Source: Xestospongia bergquistia
Taxonomy: Eukaryota > Porifera > Demospongiae > Haplosclerida > Petrosiidae
DNA: 64,000 bases
Assembly (NCBI GenBank): GCA_963965975.1
Contig: OZ014414.1
Span: 186,001-250,000 of the forward strand
Direction of reading: 5' to 3'
Numbering within the stretch: position 1 is the stretch's first letter; each line of letters starts with the position of its first letter. The position numbers and the translations under genes are program-made. The notes below the pieces were generated by a model that had not been told where the DNA came from, ran no database searches, and worked only from the letters and a program-made list of their open reading frames with translations. Below, one piece after another: positions 55,173 to 64,000 of the stretch.

Positions 55173-57605
55173 TTATTTACCATATGTCACATTATTATAT
55201 GTGACTATGGGGGCGTGGTAAATGGGATTAAAGTTTTTAGATAAATCAGTTTCATCGACTTCTTTTTGAAACGACTGATATTCTCGATGATCAAGATATA
55301 TGATTATAAGTTTGATAATCACCAAGATAATTATCCCTATGATCACTAATCCCACTAACACTAACAGAGCAATAGCCCAAATAGGTATAAGGAGACAATC
55401 ACGTGGTGCAGGAACCTCATAGATTCGTTCCCTTTCTTGAGTTGATAAGCCAACAAAATAAACAAACCTACAAAAACTTGCACTATCAATAAATGAACAT
55501 TCAACAGTACTACCTTCAATAGTTCCATTGACATCATAACTATCTGGATTAGAAGGATAAGATGACAATATGGAATAGTTTGTACAAGTGAAACCAGAAC
55601 ATGTGGGACTTCCTCCATCTTTAGCCGCATTAGCATAGCATTTGACACATTCTCTAACCAGATCATCATTATTACAACCAGCAACAATAATTTCTGTTGA
55701 CTGCTCACAGTACATACCAGTAAATCCATCATTACATGTACAAGCTCTTCCTTGAGGTTCACATGGGTCACAAGTACCTTGTCCACTACATATTGCTGCT
55801 GTACCTATATTAGGATCAATACAGTGATCATAAGAACATTGACATCGTTCTCCATTATGTGGTAGGCTTGTAAGTGTAGAGTTATGACATACACACATGA
55901 ATTCACCATTAGAACATGTACAATTGCCACGCCCACTACATACCACTCCGTCAGAGTCAGTATCACATTCATAGTTACTACACTCACAAGCATCACCTAC
56001 AACATGAGGATTAATGACACCACGTACAGTCTCAGTTGGTTGTGTACATATACACTGACCACATTCACATTGTCCCCTCCCACTACATGTGATATCATTT
56101 GGACCAACAGGACAATCAGCAGTAGAACAAGAACAGTCATTTCCTTCCCATCCCTCAAAACAACTACATCGACCACAAGTAATATTGCCATTGTTATTAC
56201 AGTTAGTTATATTGTATTCTTGTTCCTTATCACAAGCACAGTCACAAAATCCAGTAATATTAGCCACAAATTGTCCAAATGGTCGAAGATTAAATTGTAT
56301 TTGTACACTCTTTCCATTTCTTAGACTTTCTGCACATTGTTGAAGTGTCAATGTAATTGTAAAGTTAACTGTTCCATTACCAATATCAGTACATTCATTG
56401 GAATCTTGTAAGTAAGTAGATCCAGGAGGACAGTTAGCAGTAATATTAGCTGAGAGGTAATTGGGAATATTAAAACTAAGACGAGCATCAGCTATTGCAT
56501 TGGCATGTGCTTCACTTAGGACATCTTCAAGATTGTCTGAATTTAATGATAAAAGTACTGTTGAACTGTCAAGTAACATACTGATTGTGTTGTTATAAAA
56601 ACTTAGAATTTTTTCTGATAAATTAGAGGAAGGTAAAGGAACTGCAAATACAGGAACAATGTTGGCATCTTCTAAAGCTTGTCTGACTTGTTCTATACTG
56701 GGATAATCTTGAGTAAGACTTTCTGTATATAATATTTTTTTTAAAGTTGGATCATATTGTGTGTGACATTGACCATCATTAGGTTTTACTATCCCAGCAA
56801 GATGTCCATCACCTGCTGTGTGGAGGGGATCATCTGTCATAACTAGAAGGATCTTGATAGAAGTTTCTCTCCATTCAATCAAATCCTTACATACCACAGC
56901 TTGTAACATAGCACCTAATGGATCTTCAGGATCATCAACATTAGTTGATATAATAGTCTCTTGTACTGATGAACTAAAGTGATCAGATGAGTTTGTAAGA
57001 CTGATAACATGTTTGTAATTAAATGGCTTTACACAAAATAAATTACCTACACAGCTAGATGGTTGTCCTGAAACAACAAAAACTTTATTAAGTTGTACTG
57101 ATGAAGTATATGGTAGTGAAGGTTTATCAACAAATGTCCCAAAGCCAATAAGGAAATCAGATGACACATTCCTCAGAGCTAAAGGTAGTTGTGGAGCTAA
57201 TACTTTGACTGTGTCAAGATCAGTTCTGAAACTACCAGACAAATCCATTAACATATAAAGATCAAGAGGAAAGTTTTTTGCAGCCTTTAAGGATACTGAG
57301 AAACTCACAGGCTCACTAACTCTTAGCTTAAGATCAATTGACTTTAGAGATACTTGATTATTCTCAGTGAGGGGAATCTCCTGTTTGTTAATGATAGTTG
57401 CTGGTTGTAAGTCATCTTTCCTGCAACTGTTGGCATTATCTTGAGAGAGACAGCGAGCACTATTAAGAGTAGAACACCAGACACAAGAAGCAGTTGAGAT
57501 ACATTGTGAACAAGTGATGAGAGTAGTACAGTTGATAACCTGAGGTACTCCAAAGGAGAGCAATGAAGCTAGTAGCATCAAATACACTAGGACTTGATGA
57601 ATCAT
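55173..57605 (-). CDS. Integrin beta subunit, array gene 5 (intronless)
   Basis: Start taken at 57605 (MIHQVLVYLM), with an alternative in-frame ATG at 57638. 810 residues. The PSI-hybrid linker is two residues shorter (DDLQPATIINK). MIDAS DLSGS, FRTDL; specificity loop VVSGQPSSCVGNLFC; NVDDPEDPLGAM. A few surface changes are peculiar to it (DDPLHTAGDG instead of DDVLHTAGDG; ECGQC in an I-EGF module; EIIVAG). The tail is NPIYHAPIVTYNNVTYGK, without the final acidic residue. All cysteine patterns I checked and the TM are intact. Confidence 0.94.
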   Translation of the reverse strand: MIHQVLVYLMLLASLLSFGVPQVINCTTLITCSQCISTASCVWCSTLNSARCLSQDNANSCRKDDLQPATIINKQEIPLTENNQVSLKSIDLKLRVSEPVSFSVSLKAAKNFPLDLYMLMDLSGSFRTDLDTVKVLAPQLPLALRNVSSDFLIGFGTFVDKPSLPYTSSVQLNKVFVVSGQPSSCVGNLFCVKPFNYKHVISLTNSSDHFSSSVQETIISTNVDDPEDPLGAMLQAVVCKDLIEWRETSIKILLVMTDDPLHTAGDGHLAGIVKPNDGQCHTQYDPTLKKILYTESLTQDYPSIEQVRQALEDANIVPVFAVPLPSSNLSEKILSFYNNTISMLLDSSTVLLSLNSDNLEDVLSEAHANAIADARLSFNIPNYLSANITANCPPGSTYLQDSNECTDIGNGTVNFTITLTLQQCAESLRNGKSVQIQFNLRPFGQFVANITGFCDCACDKEQEYNITNCNNNGNITCGRCSCFEGWEGNDCSCSTADCPVGPNDITCSGRGQCECGQCICTQPTETVRGVINPHVVGDACECSNYECDTDSDGVVCSGRGNCTCSNGEFMCVCHNSTLTSLPHNGERCQCSYDHCIDPNIGTAAICSGQGTCDPCEPQGRACTCNDGFTGMYCEQSTEIIVAGCNNDDLVRECVKCYANAAKDGGSPTCSGFTCTNYSILSSYPSNPDSYDVNGTIEGSTVECSFIDSASFCRFVYFVGLSTQERERIYEVPAPRDCLLIPIWAIALLVLVGLVIIGIIILVIIKLIIIYLDHREYQSFQKEVDETDLSKNFNPIYHAPIVTYNNVTYGK

Positions 57606-57775
57606 GGAGGACAGAGTGAAAGTATTGTTACCAATCATCTATACCAATACAGGAAAAGCTATGCTGTCTGATGGCAAGCATGTCATAAGTTAAGTGTACA
57701 TAATTTGATTGTATATATTATGACAGGCATAAGACTACTTTTAGTATCAATTATAAAATTAACTAAGTAAATTAA

Positions 57776-59018
57776 GGTAAAAATATCTGAAAATTTTTTT
57801 CAGCTTTTTTTGATGGAATCATGTAAAGATACTTGTTCTAATAATTGATCATGCTTTAAAAAATTTTTTAAACCCTAGTACTTTGCAGAAATGTAGTTTG
57901 ATTCCTTAATATCTGCAATGTTTGGAGACGTCAAATAATAATATTAAAGAACCTAGAGAGCTGAAACTTTTGAAAATTGAAGACGAAGTCAATTACTACA
58001 ATTATACGGATGGATTTATTTCTACAATAATATTTGACATTTTTACAAAGCTATAAACCTTGCTTACTTTTATCATTATTATTATTACATGTTATACAAA
58101 TCGTACAAAGAAATGCATCCGTAAAAGTACTAAAAATTGATCATTTTCGTTCTTGAACTTGTCAGCAGGTTGTTACATTATCCATAGAATCAAAAATCAC
58201 TACAACAGTATCTAACAGTGCAAAAGTCGCCATCTTGATAGTGAATAATCGATTTTCATTAATTAAAGCCAATGAATACACTTAGTGTCAGGTTATTGAT
58301 AAGTGACTTTCGCGGGGTTAAAATAGTTAAATATATTATTACTATTTTTATTATTGTTGTTATTATTGTAATTAAAGCATGGTCTGCTTTGAGATGAAGG
58401 CACATAAGACTACGAACAATAATAATAATAATAATAATAGTAATAATAATTAATACATTTTATTTAACTATTTTAACCCCGCGAAAGTCACTTATCAATA
58501 ACCTGACACTAAGTGTATTCATTGGCTTTAATTAATGAAAATCGATTATTCATTATCAAGATGGCGACTTTTGCACTGTTAGATACTGTTGTAGTGATTT
58601 TTGATTCTATGGATAATGTAACAACCTGCTGACAAGTTCAAGAACGAAAATGATCAATTTTTAGTACTTTTACGGATGCATTTCTTTGTACGATTTGTAT
58701 AACATGTAATAATAATAGTGATAAAAGTAAGCAAGGTTTATAGCTTTGTAAAAATGTCAAATATTATTGTAGAAATAAATCCATCTGTATAATTGTAGTA
58801 ATTGACTTCGTCTTCAATTTTCAAAAGTTTCAGCTCTCTAGGTTCTTTAATATTATTATTTGACGTCTCCAAACATTGCAGATATTAAGGAATCAAACTA
58901 CATTTCTGCAAAGTACTAGGGTTTAAAAAATTTTTTAAAGCATGATCAATTATTAGAACAAGTATCTTTACATGATTCCATCAAAAAAAGCTGAAAAAAA
59001 ATTTCAGATATTTTTACC
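57776..59018. mobile_element. 1.24-kb foldback element flanked by TTAA
   Basis: Left arm about 57776-58340 and right arm about 58451-59018 are near-perfect reverse complements around a ~110-bp A/T-triplet-rich centre. Ends read GGTAAAAATATCTGAAA. TTAA lies on both sides (57772-57775, 59019-59022), while the paralogous spacer of gene 4 has one uninterrupted copy (aaattgacgcc). TTAA target duplication is the habit of piggyBac-type elements. There is no transposase frame. RNA read across it would form a hairpin of over 500 bp. Confidence 0.88.
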
Positions 59019-59022
59019 TTAA

Positions 59023-59500
59023 TGCCACCTGTTGCCGACTTTTATGTACCATCTGTAGCTTTTTTAATGTAATCAAGTATAACAAAGATTACTTTTTTGA
59101 TACCAAAACAACATTAAATTAAATATATGGACTGTATTCAAAGGACAAGGACAATATATTAAAGTAAGGTGTGGTCAAGAGTTAATAAAAGAATACCGTA
59201 AGTATTTAAAAGAATGGCATAATGTCTAAGTCAATTCTTTTAAACTACAGTATTGCAACATTTGCCTTCAGGACTTTGTCTATTGGTTATAAGGTCATGA
59301 GTTATTTGGTTTGAGGAAGCTTCCTGTTTATTTAGTGAAATCATCCATTTCCCAAATTTAACATTGAATATTCAATTTATTAACAAAACATCAATTTTGA
59401 TCACAAACAACAAAATTATTCAAATTGATTTGATACACAAAAAATGCTAAGAAAATGAATGACAGAATTTGAACATACATTTATTTTATAACATGATCAG
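59023..59500. other. Duplicate of the gene 4 upstream spacer
   Basis: Matches about 54170-54790 nearly base for base in long stretches (for example tgtattcaaaggacaaggac and ttataaggtcatgagttatt). No gene. Confidence 0.75.
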
Positions 59501-62500
59501 TCAGTGATGATGAGTACCATTCATCTTTAATCTACTGTTATCAATCTCTGTTGCCCCACCCCCTGCTCTTTGGTCTCTCTTCATTTCATCTTCACTACCT
59601 AATCTCTTTAAAATCTCTGCCCCTTCCTTTGAATTACTTCCATACGAATATGACATTGATTCTGAATACTCTGTTGTGTAACTATGAGAAGATAACGCTG
59701 CCTCTAAAGGACCTCTAACAAGAATCCCTTGTCTTTCATTATCTGTATTCCAGTTACGAGGGAGGCTACTCATGACTGTACTATCATCATCAATATTATT
59801 CGGCTGTTGAGAAAGTACTGTTAAATCTTTGTCTATTTTGTGTCTTCTCAGTCGGTTCCGTAATTTTTCTAATCTTTGTTTTGGTGTCGCTACAGGTGGA
59901 GTTTTAAGGTTAAATATGAACACGCCCACCATTATTATAATAAAGGATAAGATGTATAGCAATGAGAACTATAAGAAATGGACAAATAGATGAGTAAAAT
60001 GGATGCGTAATATAAAAAATGGACACGCATAAACTTTAGAAAAGTAGTTTACAAGCAACACCCACTTACTTTGAATTTAAACAAGAACACACCAAATACT
60101 AAAGTGAAGATATCAGCAGTCAACAAAGAGAGATTCACAACAGCTGCACTAGATATTTTCATAACTAGAGGCATTGTCATATAAAACAGAGTTTGACTAA
60201 CAGCAAACACAGCTATAGATGCCAAACTACCACCACCCCAAATAATAGCTGCTAAATGACGACGATCAACAATAGACCTGATAACAAAAACAATAATTAC
60301 GTCACTGTTAAAATAGACTGTTTGATTTAATCAATTTATAATTATATAAGTTATATATAATTATTTGATGCAAGATAAAAGTAAGTCATATTTTTTTCAT
60401 TCGTAATGTATTATCAGATAGATTGCTTAAATAAAAAGTTGACCTGATAGGAGAAACATGATGTTGCTTTTTAATCAGCTGGTATTAAATATTCTATTAC
60501 ATATAATGTATGTATATAACTACGATAATCATATATTAGTTTAATTAACGACTCAATTTTTATAGCGAGTTTGCAGTACACTATTGGAAACTAAGGTTGC
60601 TATGGTAACAATCCTTGTATCAACCGTGTTGTCATGTAAGTATAAGACTTATGAGACAAAGAGTGTCTGTTTAGCAGCTGATAGACAGTGTATGGAAGAA
60701 TAGGACCTAATGGTAGCTATCTTAGGTCACTGTAGTAAGCATTGATGTTTACTAGTCTGGAACTTACTAATGGTAGCTATCTTAGGTCACTGTGGTATGC
60801 ATTGATGTTTACTAGTCTAGAGTTTACTAATGGTAGCTATCTTAGGTCACTGTGGTAAGCATTGATGTTTACTAGTCTAGAGTTTATTAATGGTAGCTAT
60901 CTTAGGTTACTGTGGTGAGCATTGATGTTTACTAGTCTAGAGTTTACTAATGGTAGCTATCTTAGGTTACTGTGGTAAGTACTGATGTTTATTAGTCTAG
61001 AGTTTACTAATATAGCTATCTTAGGTCACTGTGGTAAGTACTGATGTTTACAAGTCTAGAGCTTACTAATGGTAGCTATCCAATTTAGAACTTATAAATT
61101 GTATCTATATTATTGTAGTTATTAATTAATTTACTAACAGTTGTATTCCACTGACAACAGAGCCCACAATACCAATAAATCCAAGCCATTCAGATATAGA
61201 ATGATTCTTGACAAGATATTCTTGTGATACATTACTGATAGCATATAAACACGCAGCAAAAATACACAGTAAATCGCCCAATAATGGGTCAGAACCTGCA
61301 ATGTAGAATAAAATTGAGTTAATATTAAATTCCATTTCTGTATCCTTCCTTTTAACCAACCATCATCAGGTCTATTAAAAAATTCATACATCCATTTAAT
61401 TCTCCCATGTGTCCATCAACTCTCTAAGATCCATTATTATCCATCCATTCATTTATCTATGAGTCCATTACTTTTCATCCATCTACTAATTCATCTATGT
61501 ATCCATTTACTGACCAGGGTTATTTCTAGATCCCGTAAGGTCGGCTAAAAACAATGAGATTATACCAATAATACACATAGCCACACCCATAAGATGAACA
61601 ATGAGATAACGAACTCTTAAAAAAATGAAGGATAGAAGGAGAACCATTACTATAGTAAAACTATCGAGTAACTAAAAAAGAAAAAAGAGAAAATTAATGA
61701 GCAGAAAAAAATACAATTTATTTTTTGAACAAGAAATTAATCCCTCTATCAATTATTACAATTATTTTTCACAATATTCTTATTAATGTACTAATGTGGT
61801 TTAGTCTGTATCAAGTACCTCATGAATTCTCATAATATATTAAAAATTATTTCATATAATTATATTCATTGAACATGTGATGTGTCTAGCACAACAACAA
61901 TAACAAAAATTGAATAGAACTCTTTCAATATTATAATAGTACAGGATCTCTTTGGAATGGAATAAGTTTAAGCATGAAATAAATATTAGTGCCAACAAAG
62001 AGAGAATAGAACTGTCATTATTTTACATTGTTGTAATAATATATGGTAATATTCCAGTAATCATATCATCTTTGTCAACTAGGATGTCAATATAATCCTG
62101 TACTCAATAGGAAATGTTCTAATTTTGAATAATATTTTGATAATCACAACATTTAATATGCCAGACTTTTACTAATAATAATAAACATTACTTCTTTTAA
62201 AACAAACTATTTCATTTATTTAGGAAGTTAATATAAACAATCACTACATTGATTACATTACCTAAATTATTCAAACAATACTAGTATTAACCATTACTAA
62301 AATACATTCAACATATTCTACATATCTTACCTGTATACTGGTTAATGTTGTATATTTATATGCTAATACAACCAAGAAATTGGCTTCCACATCAACCACT
62401 CCTAAAAAGATATATTTCCACCAATTTTCTTTAATAATGTCTAGAAAGTTTTTGCGTACAGCAAGTACTGGACCAAATATTACTGCTAATATGAAATACG

Positions 62501-62805
62501 TTAGAAAGAGTTGTGTTGTTGGAACAGCAATATTGTAGAATTTCTCTAAAGCTTGACTGGTAACACCAGTGCCACAAAGAAAAATTGACAAAATTTGACC
62601 TCCAGTCAATGCAAAAATAAGATTACTAAAAGAAAGAAATAAAATTTAAAGTTTTAAAATACATAAATTACCGATATGTTTTAATATATGCCCATATTCT
62701 ACCAAAAGAAGCTTTAACACATGATTCTATTAAGGCACAGCATACTGTTCCACAGGGTTGCTTTTGAGGAATGAGATCTGAGTCTTCTCGAGTCTCTTCT
62801 TCCAT
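59501..62805 (-). CDS. SLC35F1/F2-like solute transporter
   Basis: Six exons (minus): 62672-62805, 62331-62625, 61515-61671, 61139-61295, 60070-60277 and 59501-59968, all GT..AG, joining to 472 residues. Recognised by ENWWKYIFLGVVDVEANFLV, YKYTTLTSIQLLDSF, LLGDLLCIFAACLYAISNV and KNHSISEWLGFIGIVGSVVS, which align with human SLC35F1/F2 in order. About ten TM helices of the drug/metabolite transporter fold. The cytosolic tail of about 130 residues is basic then Ser-rich and specific to this protein. SLC35F2 is known to import certain small molecules; the physiological substrate is not settled. Head-to-head with PI4KA, 160 bp between ATGs. The large intron 4 holds a tandem repeat. Confidence 0.92.
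60709..61080. repeat. 60-bp tandem repeat in an SLC35F intron
   Basis: About six copies of taatggtagctatcttaggt, then cactgtggtaagcattgatg, then tttactagtctagagtttac. Period 60 bp with few substitutions. A related repeat lies at 63790-64000. Confidence 0.95.
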
Positions 62806-62965
62806 CTTTTAGCTGTCACAATATAATTGTTGTGCTTTCGCTTTAGCCACTCCCATATCCTTTTTGCATAAATTGATTAGCGTGTCCAAAATGGGCGGGA
62901 TTATGCTTCAAACTCCGCCTACTTTTATTTCCTCCAAATTTTCTTTCAAGTGAAGTAGAGTGAAG
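62806..62965. promoter_or_regulatory. Bidirectional promoter between SLC35F-like and PI4KA
   Basis: 160 bp between two divergent start codons. It contains aaatgggcggga, similar to GC-box/E2F-type sites, and ccatatcc. It is the only space available for both core promoters. Confidence 0.6.
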
Positions 62966-64000
62966 ATGGATAGCTGGTTCTCCTGGTCAAGTAACAACTC
63001 TGACTTTCATCAGACATGTCTTAACGAGTTAGCTCTTTCTTTAACTCGTATTAGTAAAGAAAATCATGAGAAAGTAAGCAAATATGACGCCATAACTGTG
63101 TTTATTTTTTTCTCCTTTGAAAGGAAACCCTTCTTCTCTCTCATTGCCCGCCATTACACAACCCAAGCATACCCTTACACAAGAGAGGGCTCAATGCTAT
63201 TGTATCTCTTGGTTTATTTGCTCTAAGAACTAAAGAAGGAGTAAGACATTAACTTTTTAATGATGTCATTATGATATCATTGTTTAGTGTTCTACAACTA
63301 TTGTAAACTATCTTGTAGAGTTACTGCATCGTCTCCCATCATCACAATGGATACATTATACAAAATTTGAAGGTAAGATATTTTAAAGATATTTCTAAGT
63401 ACTAGTCTACTCCAAGTAATGGTATGACATACTTAAATTGATGTTATATCATTGACCTTGAGCCTTGGTGCCTAAAAATGTTAATTTCAAATATTACTAA
63501 ATATTAATTTATTTCCATTACTAGTATATTTAGTATAACACATTTATTTTTATTTCTCTATCTCTTAGATGGATTATTGACGAGAGATTTTTATCACAAG
63601 CTAACATTGATTCTCACGAGAATAGCTGTTGATAATCCACAATATAGTTTCAAAGTGAGTTATCAGATATACCAAATATCATGAGTATAGTATTATGTAT
63701 GTATTGTATGAGTGATAATTGTATTGTTCATTGTGGTATTTATCACAAACCAATGGTTGCTATGGTAAGCAAGTACTACTGTTGACTGAATGATAGCTAT
63801 CCTATGTCATTTTGTAAGTATTGATGTTTAATAGTCTATAACTTACTAATGATAGATTACTCTAAGTACTGATGTTCACTAGTTTAATGGTAGCTATCCT
63901 AGGTCACTGTGGTAAGTACTGATGTTCACTAGTTTAATGATAGCTATCCTAGGTTAGTATGGTAAGTACTGATATTCACTAGTTTAATGGTAGCTATCCT
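62966..64000 (+). CDS. PI4KA: Phosphatidylinositol 4-kinase alpha, N-terminal exons (3'-partial)
   Basis: Four exons: 62966-63073, 63124-63240, 63288-63372 and 63569-63654; the gene then continues beyond the window. They join in frame to MDSWFSWSSNNSDFHQ, then EKETLLLSHCPPLHNPSI, RGLNAIVSLGLFALRTKEG, VNYLVELLHRLPSSQW and YHKLTLILTRIAVDNPQYSF. The arrangement matches the start of PI4KA as I recall it (KVNALLRLCP..., AVIALGIFLL, PYLLRLLKGLPKAQW). PI4KA makes PI4P at the plasma membrane with TTC7 and FAM126. The kinase domain is far downstream and is not in this window. Identification rests on about 130 residues of the N-terminal helical solenoid, so moderate confidence. Confidence 0.7.
63785..64000. 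repeat. ~51-bp tandem repeat in a PI4KA intron
   Basis: About four copies of a unit with taatggtagctatcctaggt and taagtactgatgttcactag, running off the window edge. It is clearly related to the 60-bp repeat in the neighbouring SLC35F-like gene, and both lie near a ggttgctatggtaa tract. Confidence 0.9.

Overview
The window looks like animal nuclear DNA, most likely from a sponge (demosponge). The evidence is AT-rich sequence, short GT..AG introns, metazoan gene families (integrin beta, metabotropic glutamate receptor, SLC36, SLC35F, C1D, PI4KA) packed closely, and no neural-type gene neighbourhood. The organism is an inference from gene content and style; the families come from reading the translated exons. 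No tRNA, rRNA, CRISPR array or bacterial operon was seen.

Layout. (1) 1-1.3 kb: the 3' part of an intronless glycoside-hydrolase-like gene. (2) 1.7-20.2 kb: a direct tandem duplication of about 9.2 kb. Each unit holds a roughly 20-exon double-AAA ATPase gene (minus), a head-to-head C1D gene (plus) and a six-TM membrane protein gene (minus). Copy 1 C1D is intact. Copy 2 C1D has a 1-nt frameshift, and copy 2 AAA has a new C-terminus created at the duplication junction. (3) 9-31 kb: a minus-strand array of one unassigned multi-pass membrane family. It has five intact genes, one gene with a single in-frame TGA, and several decayed relics. All readable members share a tiny first coding exon of 8-23 nt, and three share a block just upstream. 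I regard this array as the best candidate for something undescribed. (4) 31.5-38.4 kb: an SLC36-type amino-acid transporter (9 exons) and a class C GPCR (4 exons) that keeps every glutamate-contact residue I could align to mGluR1. (5) 39.7-57.6 kb: five tandem, intronless integrin-beta genes (minus) plus one small relic. Their bodies are nearly constant, but the disulphide-bounded specificity-determining loop differs. (6) 57.8-59.0 kb: a 1.24-kb element made of two ~565-bp inverted arms, flanked by TTAA, with a paralogous empty site. (7) 59.5-64 kb: an SLC35F1/F2-like transporter (6 exons, minus) head-to-head with the first exons of PI4KA (plus, running off the window). A related tandem repeat sits in an intron of each.

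The main theme is repeated segmental duplication of cell-surface genes followed by divergence or decay, with small DNA transposons inserted into the copies. Exon coordinates were obtained by hand from splice signals, reading frame and similarity to paralogs or known families. Similarity statements come from recall and visual alignment, not from a search.
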